64,000 nucleotides of DNA from Capitulum mitella (taxonomy: Eukaryota > Arthropoda > Thecostraca > Pollicipedomorpha > Pollicipedidae). Shown one piece after another: positions 31,718 through 37,925 of this stretch. Numbering within the stretch: position 1 is the stretch's first letter; every line of letters starts with the position of its first letter. Location: the NCBI GenBank assembly GCA_030062745.1, contig CP099848.1, positions 8,205,501 to 8,269,500 of the forward strand. Reading direction: 5' to 3'. Below the pieces are notes generated by a model. The model had not been told where the DNA came from, did not search any database, and saw only the letters and a list, made by a program, of their open reading frames with translations. Position numbers and translations under genes: made by a program.

Positions 31718-34594
31718 GTAATCACCCAAGTATAATGCTCCCATTTTCGTCCCAAATTTTAACATTAAAAGTTGGGGGAGCATTATACTTGAGTATGTGA
31801 GAAATCCCAGTTTGCAAAGTCAAATTCTGTGTAAGGGGAGATCAAATTATGTAATAAATTTTATTAGTACGTTTGTGGTATTTTATCAATCAATATAATA
31901 CAGGAAGGGAAGTTGCAGGAATCGAGAAATCTGCTTAATTGAGCATCCAAGCCGGAACGCCCCCATCGCTTAGTTTTTCTCAGCCACCGAATAATGCTTC
32001 ATCTTATCGAGTGAAAGTTGACAATGAACAACTTGTGTAAGCGTCACTCATTTCATTCTTTATGAACAATAGAGGCGATGATCATTCATAGGGACGATCA
32101 GAACGCTCATCATTCGTAGAGCGCTGATCACAATAGAGACGGAGATCATTAATTGATTGGCCCGTGCAGGTAAAGAAGTTACAGTGAGAATGAACGAATG
32201 AGCTTCTATGCGTCGAATGTTGTTAATTTACCGTTGTTAATTTGAACGACAATCATTCTGTATCCCCCAAACAGGCATGACTGACACTCCAGGATTGAAA
32301 AGAAAAAGGTCTTCTTATGAGGCTTCTTTCAAGCTAAAAGTCATCAAATTTGCAGAAGCAAATGGCAACTGGGCTGCTTCCAGAGAATTCACAATTCCAC
32401 AGGCAAATGTCAGGCTGTGGAGAAAACAGAAAGAACTTCTGGTTGAGCTGCCAAAAACCAAAAGAGCATGCAGGGGCCTTCCAGCCAAGTACCCGGACTT
32501 GGAAAAAGAGCTTGTGGAATGGGTGACTGACCAGAGATGCAGTGGCTACATTGTCACGATGCTTCACATCCAGCTAGAGGCTCTCAGAAGGAAGAGAGAT
32601 CCAGGTTTCAAGGCTTCTCTGAATTGGGTCCACAGATTCATGAAGAGAAATGGCCTGAGCCTGAGGCAGAAGACAAAAATCCCTCAAAAACTACCTTTAG
32701 AACTTGATAACAAAGTAATTTCATTTCACTCCTATGTGTTGAATCAAAGAAAACTGCATGACTTTGAACTCTCACAGATTGGGAACATGGACGAAACACC
32801 TCTGTGTTTTGACATGCCTGGCAGTAGAACAGTTGAGCCCAAGGGAAGCAAAACTGTCCAAATCAGAACAACTGGATATGAAAAGACACACTTCACCACA
32901 GTCCTGACCTGCATGGCAGATGGAACTAAGCTTAAGCCAATGGTGATTTTTAAACGAAAGACAGCTCCAAAAGAGAAATTTCCAGCTGGTGTGGTGATCC
33001 ATGTGCATCCCAAAGGATGGATGGATGAAGAAGGAATTGTGCTGTGGCTCAATCGAGTTTGGAATAGCAGGCCTGGAGCTCTCCTGAAGAAGAAATCCTT
33101 TTTAGTGTGGAATCAGTTCAGAGCACACATGACTGACAAAGTGAAAAGAAAATGTGCTTCTCTCAACACCACCCAAGCAGTGATTCCTGGTGGCTTGACA
33201 TCTATCCTGCAACCTCCAGATGTCGTTCTGAACAAACCGTTCAAGGACAGAATGAGGCAAAAATGGATGGCTTGGATGGCTTCTGGTCAGCAAGAACAGA
33301 CCAAGAGTGGAAACTTCAAGAGACCTAGCCTGTCTCTAGTCTCTACTTGGGTCAAGGAAGCCTGGGATGACATTCCGTCTCAGATGGTTGTCAAGAGTTT
33401 CCTGAAGACTGGAATCTCAAAAAATTTTGGATGGCACAGAAGACGATGAACTCTGGAAAGAAGACACAGAAGAAGAAAATGAAGAAGATGAAGACCAACT
33501 TGACCCCAACTGGGATACAGATGCAAGACTAACTCCGGAAGAGTTTCATGAACTTTTTGATGACAGTGATGATAATGACTTTGATGGATTATGATTGAAA
33601 TGCAGGAAATGTAATTTTTTTATCGGAAATAAATTTTTTCATAAAAAATCTGAAAACTTCTTTTTAACAGAAAAATCTGAAAACTTAGGGGGAGCGTTAT
33701 ACTTGGGTACGACAAAAAAGACCTGTTTTTCGATTCAAAAGTGGGGGAGCATTATACTTGGGTAAGCATTATACTTGGGTGATTACGGTATATATATATA
33801 CACATGTATATATATACCATGAGGCATGACTTGGACCGGTCCTCTATAACGTGTAGTGAATTTTCAGATACCTGTAGTGCCCTTAAGGTGGCAATACGAA
33901 AGCCGATGGGTTCATGAACGCTTCTCCTCTTGCGCCTTGTTTTGTCACCGATCCCGTCGCCAGTTCCGTCGCTTGTCTCGTCGCTCGCTTCGTCGCCTGT
34001 TCCGCTCGGCTTGGATGTTTGGCTGCCTCCCGAGCACTTACAGTCTAGCATCTGCAGCAAAGCGCTCAAGTCGGCACCAAACAACTCGCCCATATGCTCC
34101 AACGAGCGGCAGTTATCTGTGGTGTTCGCGAAACAGCTGTGGTCTAGGAGAACGTCCGGTATCTTGTGGAACATCGAAGCCAGGCCGTAAAGCGTGCCAC
34201 AGTCAAAGACTACAGCTTCGGAGCAGAGGGAGAGCCTGAGGAGCTTTAGCAGCTTTTCGTCATCCGGATCCCCGAAGACATAGTACAGCAGCTTGTTGCA
34301 CATGACGGCGTTCTGGTTGCAGACGGTGACGGCCGGGAAGGTGACGCTATCCTGGTAGTCCATGGCGAGGTTGGTGGTGACCGGGTACAGGAAAAACGCC
34401 CGGAACAGCCCGACCACGTCGAACAGCGTGATGCCCAGTCCGGCCAGCCAGCAGCAGGACCAGAAGAACCTGCCGCACGGCTGCCGCGCCCTGCCGGCGT
34501 TCCCCGGCCCGACCAGGGCGGTGTTGGCGACGAACTCGGCCGTGGTGCGTCGCCACACGCCGCAGAGCGTCGGCCGCTGCTGGGCGCCACGCAT
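1250..34594 (-). CDS. Degenerin/ENaC-type sodium channel gene, eight recognised exons (gene span)
   Basis: Eight minus-strand exons together give the usual DEG/ENaC order: short cytosolic N-terminus, TM1, large Cys-rich extracellular loop, TM2, short tail. The family forms trimeric amiloride-sensitive or ligand/acid-gated Na+ channels in the plasma membrane. Exon 2 (ends with two bases of a codon) joins exon 3 (starts with one base) to give an Ala codon; exon 3 joins exon 4 to give a Gly codon; exon 4/5, exon 5/6 and exon 7/8 are phase 0. About 600 residues are accounted for, normal for the family. The exon 1/2 phases do not match, exon 6/7 is unresolved and exon 2 has a one-base shift, so the locus may be a pseudogene or contain assembly indels. 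Introns total over 30 kb and are packed with transposons. Family assignment is secure; subfamily is not. Confidence 0.88.
2033..3206 (-). mobile_element. TTAA-flanked piggyBac-like non-autonomous element, copy A
   Basis: Starts TTAACCCTGTTCCCGG and ends CCTGCCGGAACAAAGTTAA, in inverted orientation relative to copies B and C. Internal segments shared with them include a GGGGCGGATTCGGCC block, a GAGATCTCGAGAACTA block, the CGATTTGCC segment and the AGGTGCCTCCCAAAAAC segment. TTAA target duplication with CCC...GGG termini is the hallmark of piggyBac. No transposase is encoded. It is the most diverged full copy, with a small rearrangement near 3150-3185. It lies in intron 7 of the channel gene. 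Confidence 0.75.
3207..5149. other. Intron 7 sequence between copy A and the satellite; poly-G tracts
   Basis: No coding or recognised repeat. G-runs of 9-10 bases occur near 4409 and 4732. Confidence 0.4.
5150..6190. repeat. Degenerate ~100-bp satellite array, about ten units
   Basis: Related units start near 5150, 5251, 5354, 5453, 5553 and 5653 and continue to about 6190. Each carries versions of TTTTGGGCGCCC, TTCTTTAGGGC, TCTAG.CCTCGGG, TTTTCAGACC and GGGGCGCCC. Unit length is 99-103 bases with heavy divergence. It lies in intron 7. Short open frames inside it are not believed to be genes. Confidence 0.75.
6191..7087. other. Intron 7, exon-proximal part
   Basis: Nothing recognised apart from a 14-base C run near 6931. 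Confidence 0.4.
7088..7295 (-). CDS. DEG/ENaC exon 7 ([11 protein letters not shown]...[15 protein letters not shown])
   Basis: Ends at donor ACG|GTATGA in phase 0. It encodes [17 protein letters not shown] and then [20 protein letters not shown], the DEG/ENaC block between the CxCxxPC knot and TM2. The start is uncertain: GCCAG|A at 7295 is used here, GCCAG|GTGG at about 7333 is an alternative. In another frame just upstream the bases read LCHCLSP, which resembles the expected CxCxxP, so a small deletion may have broken the frame at this point. Confidence 0.78.
7477..8095. repeat. 30-bp minisatellite, about 20 units
   Basis: Tandem units of GGCACGGTACAGAGCAGCGA plus ten more bases (CGTACTCACT or CC). 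Most units are exactly 30 bases, so all six frames can stay open and long spurious ORFs appear (for example a repeated [10 protein letters not shown] on plus). A few 31-base units shift frame. It lies in intron 6, about 180 bases upstream of exon 7. Confidence 0.9.
8545..8642. repeat. (ACGC)n tetranucleotide microsatellite
   Basis: Impure CACACGCAC followed by about 16 near-perfect CACG/ACGC units. Confidence 0.9.
9185..9368 (-). mobile_element. Possible tRNA-derived SINE
   Basis: The minus strand has a perfect RNA polymerase III B-box (GGTTCGATTCC), preceded by a CGGAC...GTCCG stem-loop in the position of an anticodon arm, and followed by an unrelated tail. No clear A-box or terminal repeat was found, so this is tentative. 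Confidence 0.3.
9640..9925. other. GC/CpG-rich patch in intron 6
   Basis: Strongly GC-rich with open frames on both strands and a donor-like GGTG|GTAAGT on plus at 9925. No recognisable protein. It could be a CpG island or an exon of an unknown plus-strand transcript. Confidence 0.3.
10321..10468 (-). CDS. DEG/ENaC exon 6 (Cys-rich thumb region)
   Basis: Acceptor GCCGACAG|GGA. It encodes [20 protein letters not shown], then a YPL segment and TCDLSYNC, reproducing the family pattern C...C.......C.C.....P.........C. These Cys residues form the disulphide ladder of the thumb. The donor is ambiguous: AACT|GTAAAC and CTAC|GTGATG are both possible and both phase 1. A run of short GGCCAGTCA-like tandem units sits just upstream of the acceptor (10490-10535 on the plus strand). 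Confidence 0.8.
11876..12007 (-). CDS. DEG/ENaC exon 5 (SPYESDC region)
   Basis: Begins after a good acceptor (GTGTTTCAG|GAG) in phase 0, which suits exon 4. It encodes [18 protein letters not shown], matching the DEG/ENaC SPY.snC block that follows the DISP..TSV strand. The 3' boundary is less certain: GCG|GTTAGG at 11875 gives 44 codons in phase 0, which suits exon 6, but the residues after GVEPL are not conserved and an earlier weak donor is possible. The exon is much GC-richer than its surroundings. Confidence 0.68.
12120..12205 (+). repeat. Dispersed repeat, copy 1 (inverted partner at 16790)
   Basis: Contains GCGAGGGCCCGACAGCCTGA and TTTCTCAATGAATTTAGCCC followed by ACTTTAT, matching the reverse complement of 16790-16885 over about 75 bases. 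Confidence 0.6.
12208..14080. other. Intron 4 sequence; nothing recognised
   Basis: AT-rich with short open frames only. A 71-residue minus frame at 13433-13648 has no recognisable motif. Confidence 0.4.
14085..14240. repeat. ~54-bp tandem repeat, three units
   Basis: Three successive versions of CTAAGTGCTCTTTAGTTCCG followed by GGCATTTTGATGATGACA and GCATGCTG, ending at about 14240. Confidence 0.65.
14241..16680. other. Intron 4 sequence; no gene recognised
   Basis: Only short open frames. A few AATGACCT-like tandem units occur at 15848-15898. Confidence 0.4.
16680..16742. repeat. (AT)n microsatellite
   Basis: About 60 bases of nearly pure AT. Confidence 0.9.
16790..16885 (-). repeat. Dispersed repeat, copy 2 (inverted partner at 12120)
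   Basis: Reverse complement reads CGAGGGCCCGACAACCTAAC, then GGGTTTCTCAACGGATTTAG and CCCACTTTAT, aligned with 12120-12205. The two copies differ by scattered substitutions. Confidence 0.6.
16886..18491. other. Intron 4, exon-4 proximal part
   Basis: Several overlapping open frames at 17440-17876 on both strands, without splice sites or recognisable motifs. Confidence 0.4.
18492..18658 (-). CDS. DEG/ENaC exon 4 (palm strands, GLTLVLYL...DISP motif)
   Basis: Acceptor GGGGCAG|GT and donor GAG|GTCAGT bound 167 bases, exactly 55 codons plus the two bases needed by exon 3. The peptide starts [20 protein letters not shown], continues through a RATIHSND segment and ends near [16 protein letters not shown]. 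This is the highly conserved DEG/ENaC beta-strand region (SGLTLVLnl..eY......G..v.IH......P....g.dIsPg..tsv). It has no stops or shifts and ends in phase 0. Confidence 0.92.
18985..19280. repeat. Direct duplication, unit about 170 bp
   Basis: TTTCGGGAGTATGTATCTTC through the CGCGCAATG segment is repeated about 170 bases later, sharing TGTGGTACACTTGCAGAGAA and the following GTTTTCTCAGTGTTGGGATC. It lies in intron 3 beside exon 3. Confidence 0.85.
19361..19482 (-). CDS. DEG/ENaC exon 3 (YGNCYTFN motif)
   Basis: Bounded by acceptor CGCAG|G and donor G|GTAGGT, 122 bases. It encodes [19 protein letters not shown], a close match to the DEG/ENaC block (FF..... P.YGNCYTFN) that links finger and palm, followed by a Thr/Arg/Asn-rich stretch ending TGPNS. 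The first base completes a codon begun in exon 2 and the last G is completed in exon 4 to give Gly. There are no internal stops. It sits immediately beside a direct duplication at 18985-19280. Confidence 0.87.
19483..23144. other. Intron 2 sequence; two CCGGATA-rich patches
   Basis: At 20379-20445 and 21177-21290 the sequence is dense in CCGGATA/TATCCGG words that can pair with each other. They might be ends of a decayed DNA element, but boundaries and target duplication were not found. No coding evidence. Confidence 0.35.
23145..24356 (+). mobile_element. TTAA-flanked piggyBac-like non-autonomous element, copy B
   Basis: Begins TTAACCCTATTTCCGGCAGG and ends CCGGGAATAGGGTTAA. Terminal inverted repeats start CCCTATT and extend imperfectly through GGGGCGGATTC. 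TTAA is present on both sides. The 1.2 kb interior is collinear with copy C. No transposase frame is present. It lies in intron 2 of the channel gene. Confidence 0.85.
24357..27680. other. Intron 2 sequence; no gene recognised
   Basis: Contains a short ACTTTAC heptamer repeat at 26340-26370 and a GC-rich patch at 26985-27110. An open plus frame to 25730 ends near CAGTGAAG|GTAAGT, but nothing in it is recognisable. Confidence 0.4.
27695..27730. repeat. (TA)n microsatellite
   Basis: Pure TA run about 165 bases from exon 2. Confidence 0.85.
27894..28044 (-). CDS. DEG/ENaC exon 2 (finger/palm region), one-base frameshift
   Basis: Acceptor CTTTCAG|G and donor GC|GTAAGC bound 151 bases. The frame opens with [14 protein letters not shown] and continues through [11 protein letters not shown] and FVKSCSF, matching the DEG/ENaC block that precedes the conserved CSFNGxxC. 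After CSF the frame runs into a TGA just before the donor. Dropping one T of the TTT before CAACGG gives [12 protein letters not shown], and that restored frame matches the phase of exon 3 exactly. The shift is therefore real in this sequence, either a disabling mutation or a sequencing error. The start phase does not match the exon 1 donor, so a further small exon or another indel may lie between them. Confidence 0.82.
28399..28494. repeat. (GA)n microsatellite with G-rich tail
   Basis: About 36 GA units then a GGGAGG-rich tail, abutting the inverted Penelope terminal piece. Confidence 0.95.
28495..28605 (-). mobile_element. Inverted Penelope terminal-repeat fragment
   Basis: Its reverse complement (GAAACGACAAAAGTAACCCG ... 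TATGCTTTGGTTTATAACCAAC) is homologous to the ends of the Penelope-like element at 28810-28922 and 31478-31568. An inverted partial copy 5' of the element is typical of Penelope insertions. Confidence 0.65.
28691..28812. repeat. 52-bp direct tandem duplication
   Basis: GGCAACATGATGAAATAGTT plus the following CGTGGCAAAAGGAAACATGT segment occurs twice exactly, with the start of a third unit. Confidence 0.9.
28810..31568 (+). mobile_element. Penelope-like element with GIY-YIG endonuclease, degenerate
   Basis: Penelope-like elements copy RNA by a telomerase-related reverse transcriptase and integrate using a GIY-YIG endonuclease. The plus strand shows [12 protein letters not shown] at 29584, [13 protein letters not shown] near 30165, the RT active site near 30268, [13 protein letters not shown] near 30377 and [14 protein letters not shown] near 30520. 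A C-terminal segment at about 30990-31180 (SYIDVT...[10 protein letters not shown]...HQRDPT...[11 protein letters not shown]) is the GIY-YIG part, with YIG changed to YID. Frameshifts and stops break the frame and the catalytic YVDD reads YFSD. Related ends at 28810-28922 and 31478-31568 look like pseudo-LTRs. It lies in intron 1 of the channel gene. Confidence 0.85.
31558..31713. repeat. (TA)n-rich microsatellite between two transposons
   Basis: TA runs at 31566-31586 and 31644-31713. The first abuts the Penelope 3' end, the second supplies the TA target of the pogo element. Confidence 0.9.
31714..33790 (+). mobile_element. pogo/Tigger-family DNA transposon, complete ends, inactive
   Basis: Terminal inverted repeats begin CCGTAATCACCCAAGTATAA and are flanked by TA, the Tc1/mariner/pogo target. 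GGGGGAGCATTATACTTG words recur inside both ends. At the right end the inner TIR block is duplicated: a second GCATTATACTTGGGT follows the first. The element is about 2.07 kb and contains one transposase gene. Confidence 0.93.
32277..33594 (+). pseudogene. pogo-family transposase, catalytic Asp changed and late frameshift
   Basis: The open frame of 390 residues (32277-33449) has an N-terminal psq-type helix-turn-helix (about 10-55), a CENP-B/Tc5-type DNA-binding domain (about 65-135) and a DDE domain. The first catalytic Asp is in GNMDETP (172). The second, normally in a LVWD motif, is Asn at 279 (LVWNQFRAH; codon AAT at 33111). The third is in LQPPD (315). Near 33425 the frame shifts; another frame continues from about 33430 to 33594 as [10 protein letters not shown] and an acidic tail ending DDNDFDGL, typical of this family's C-terminus. 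Both lesions predict an inactive enzyme. Confidence 0.9.
33788..33820. repeat. (TA)n / ACATGTATA patch between the pogo element and exon 1
   Basis: Continuation of the TA-rich target DNA interrupted by the pogo insertion. Confidence 0.75.
33872..34594 (-). CDS. DEG/ENaC exon 1: N-terminus, TM1, start of extracellular loop
   Basis: Encodes 241 residues from an ATG at 34594, ending at a donor CAG|GTATCT in phase 0. The frame stays open upstream to a TGA with no other ATG, so this is the likely start, though an upstream acceptor cannot be excluded. Residues about 43-68 form TM1. Residues 70-95 hold the family signature YPVTTNL followed by [10 protein letters not shown]. The loop part has Cys pairs, an N-glycosylation sequon (NTT near 157), a Gly/Thr/Asp-rich repeat at about 197-217, then a basic run RRKRR at 220-224 resembling a furin site. 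The usual His-Gly pair before TM1 is not seen; the region reads VGPGNAG. The exon is GC-rich, and a pogo transposon ends only about 80 bp downstream. Confidence 0.87.
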
Positions 34595-35280
34595 GACGGC
34601 GAGCGCGGCGGACGCGGCCTGCCGGTCGGCCCCGTCGGTGTCGTCTGAGCCGGCGTCGCCGCGACCGTCTCCCCGCGTCGCGAACGGTCAGCCGGCGCGG
34701 TGAATGACGTCAGCGGGTTGTTTGCCCGCCGCCGGCCCTCTGTTCGTCCAGGACCGTGACGAGCGTGTGGTCAGTGATGTGTGTACGTGGCGGACGGACG
34801 CGGAAAACGCAGGACGTGTCGCTGCCTTTCATGGTCGCCAAGCTCTACAGCATTATGCTCAGCATCGCTATTCGGTGCTTTTCGGCGCTGTAGTGTTCGG
34901 ATCTGGACGATGTCACGTAGGCAAGACTGCAGTGCCGAGCGGGGAGGTAGTGCGTATGGTTACCAGCGTCCTTCGCGGAACAAGTGGCAAATGAATGGTC
35001 GTGCCGGCACGGCGGAGGTATAAATGCGTAATGGTTCTCGAGGTACCTGCTATTGACTGAGTGCGCTGTCGTGCGCAGGGCGCGCACAACAATAGCCGTG
35101 ACCAGCAGTCGACGTTACCATTACATCGCCGACCGAGCAGGGTAAACAGACCTCCAGCAAGGCCGGATGACAATTTCATAAGGCTTTTGAGGCCGAAAAC
35201 CGAGACCAGGAACAGAGTTTAAAAGGAATGACCCGCCTTTAAACGCGTTTTGACTGGGATGGCTGAGTTGTAACCAGAAC
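34595..35280. promoter_or_regulatory. GC-rich region upstream of channel exon 1; probable promoter area
   Basis: CpG-rich to about 34760, immediately 5' of the channel ATG. No TATA box or initiator can be assigned with confidence. A donor-like CCGAG|GTGAGT on plus at about 35285 hints at a divergent transcript. Confidence 0.3.
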
Positions 35281-35995
35281 CGAGGTGAGTCGATTTATAA
35301 TTTATATTATGTCTCAAAATTATATACGTCCGAAACTTCAGAGCGTTTTCCTACTGTGCTCCCTGTGAGATTTTTTTCTATTTCTGCGTCCCATTTTTTA
35401 ACTGTCTTGACACATTAATTGGCGAGCGTCGGCGAACGTTAGCAGAAAAGATCAACACTGCACACTGCCGGCCGATACCAGATAAATAGCAGAAGTCGGT
35501 CGCTAACTAGTTGTGATCTGTTAGGCTTCCTGGCGAAACACCGTCGTTGTCTCTCTGTAAGTATGTGGGACGGACAAATTCATAGTTTGAAAGCTTCTTA
35601 GTCTACAGCTGTACACATTTGAGCACATCTGACGTCATCAGCAAATTAAGCAAAGTAATAGGTGATTTCTGATGCGTTTTTATTTATCAAGACTCTTTAA
35701 TTCTGCACTTATTTCATTCGTCTTCACTAGATACGTATGGCAAAGCAGCTGTTTGTTGCTAGCTCACGTCAACTGCGTGCTCCATCCGGTCCAAACATTG
35801 ATGCGGTTTTCGTTGCCATGATTGCCGGTGATCTTACGATGTGCGTAAGGCGTCTACCCAACCAACGGTTTTGATCGGTGTCTGGTGTCCAACCACATTG
35901 CATTTTCCCGCCCTGCTTCGTCCCTGTGCCTTGCCTCTGGTACAGGGGAAAGCACGATATGTGAAAATATTGACATCAGTCTGAGCGTATGGCAG

Positions 35996-36190
35996 ACTAC
36001 GTTGGAGGTACGTCTTCAAGCAGAAGCTGCGCACCGCGTACAAAAACGAGAGGTTCCTCTCGGAAGCAGTGCACCCGAGCGCGGAGACGTGAAACAAAAC
36101 GCATCAGAACGGGCATCAACGAAGGTTTCCACCGAGGCTTGGCGAACTACTTCCCGACATCCGCGCCCCTCAGCGAGGAGGTGACGAAAG
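35996..36190 (+). pseudogene. Exon-like ORF of unknown protein with a frameshift
   Basis: Lies between an acceptor-like TATGGCAG and a donor AAAG|GTATGT. One frame gives LRWRYVFKQKLRTAYKNERF and then LSEAVHPSAET before a TGA at 36090. From about there the next frame gives TKRIRTGINEGFHRGLANYF, then PTSAPLSEEVTK up to the donor. The two halves look like one basic, soluble exon broken by one base. The protein is not recognised and the plus-strand neighbours are unknown. It could also be part of a mobile-element gene. Confidence 0.35.
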
Positions 36191-37877
36191 GTATGTAAGG
36201 GGATAGAAAGTGTCTGTCGGCCGGCGGTACAGCAAAGGATGTCATAGCCACAACAGTCAAGGTGTCCGGTGTTCTAAATAGCTGACGCGGAGGAAATTTT
36301 TGCGTCCTTTGTTGTGTTGTTTTGACCTCAAACTTGGCTCAGAAGGCAGAAAGTTACCGTGTGAATAATCGTGATCACAATCTTCTTCATTTTGCTTAAA
36401 ACACACTCATTTAGGTGTTCTTTTAATGGCTTTTTCCGTCTTTCCGTGGGGAGAGGGGGGATTTCCGTTCTGTGGGGAACGTTACTGACGGCTTCTGTAA
36501 ATGCGTTCGTTAAGGTTTGTGTCTGAGACATAAAATTTGTCGGCTGAAAGTCCGATTCCCTACACTTTCTGTTTGGCCTGCCATCTACTGGTTTCTATTT
36601 AACTTGAACTCTTTCTTTATGTGGTTAGCCGATGAGCCAATATTCTTCTCAGTGGACGAAAACAGCTCATAAAGAACGGCATATGTCCAGAGTTGGATTA
36701 TATTTAAGTACGTTGTCGAATAATCGTTTAGTTGTAGAACGCTTATACCATACAGATATAGTGCAAACATCTTCTAAAATTCACACTCCTGGACCTTTTG
36801 CGGAAGAGCTGGGTTCACCCAGCGAGAACGGAGGGTGAAAGCAGTGACATGAACGGCAGGAGTAGACCTGACTGTCGGGTGCCCGTCCGGCCGTTTCTCG
36901 CGAGTAAGCGCCGGCTCCTCCCTATCCCCCACGCCCCCGCCGCTCTCCGGCCGCAGATGGCCGAGGAGTCAAGCTGTTCGATTATGGATTGATATGTCCG
37001 GATTCAATTTCTGACACAGGAAACTTTCACTGCTACTGTGTCCATCGGAGTGTGGTACACTAATGACGCCAGGAACCGTCAAATCCGTCCTAAAATAATC
37101 CTAACAGGCGGACAGCGAACCCAGTGACAGTAGATGACGCCACAGGAAGGCGTGTGCTAGCGCCTAAGGCGCATGGTGAGCCGACAACTTTGCGGTGTTA
37201 GCGGTACAGCTCAGCTGGTGACCGTCTTTCTGCTGCGAGCATATTGTATAATATACGTATATATATATATCCATATATATATAACAAAGTATATGACATA
37301 TTACAATACAATATCATATATATAATGAAATACAATGAAAAATAAATATCATACAATGAAATCATCAAATCAGTATCTAATCAATATCAATATCAGTATA
37401 TCAATATCAATATCAAATCAGTATCATATAATGAAAAATAAAATAATAATAGAAATGTATAATAATAAACGAATGCTCCTGGGATCACTTCGCGCAGCTG
37501 TTTTGCAGCTCCAGCCGAATGCTCACTGCCGCTATGCATCGTACTGCCATTTATCGCAAGGCGTTGCAGCAATGAACGGGGAGGGGGGGGGAGGGCTGAA
37601 TGAGTCGCCCGCGAAGAATGGTTTGCTAACGTGCATACATCAGGTCGGCCCTTCGTGGCCTGTGTATCCGTTTACAGGTGCGGGCCGGATTCGGCCGCAT
37701 GTCTTGCCAGGCAGCGGTGCGGCAGAAGTCAGAAGCCAGGCGGCATCAGACACTCTCCAAAGTCTGCGGACTGACCATGACTGGAGGCTGCCTCGGCGAC
37801 GGGGTGCCGCCGTTCACAGACAAGCCAGATAAGTTCACGGTACTGTTATGGGAATAGGTACTGTAAGTATGTTATAC

Positions 37878-37925
<48 letters not shown>

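Noticed and set aside
32744..33293. Minus-strand open frames under the pogo transposase
   Set aside because: They are antisense shadows of a clearly homologous plus-strand transposase.
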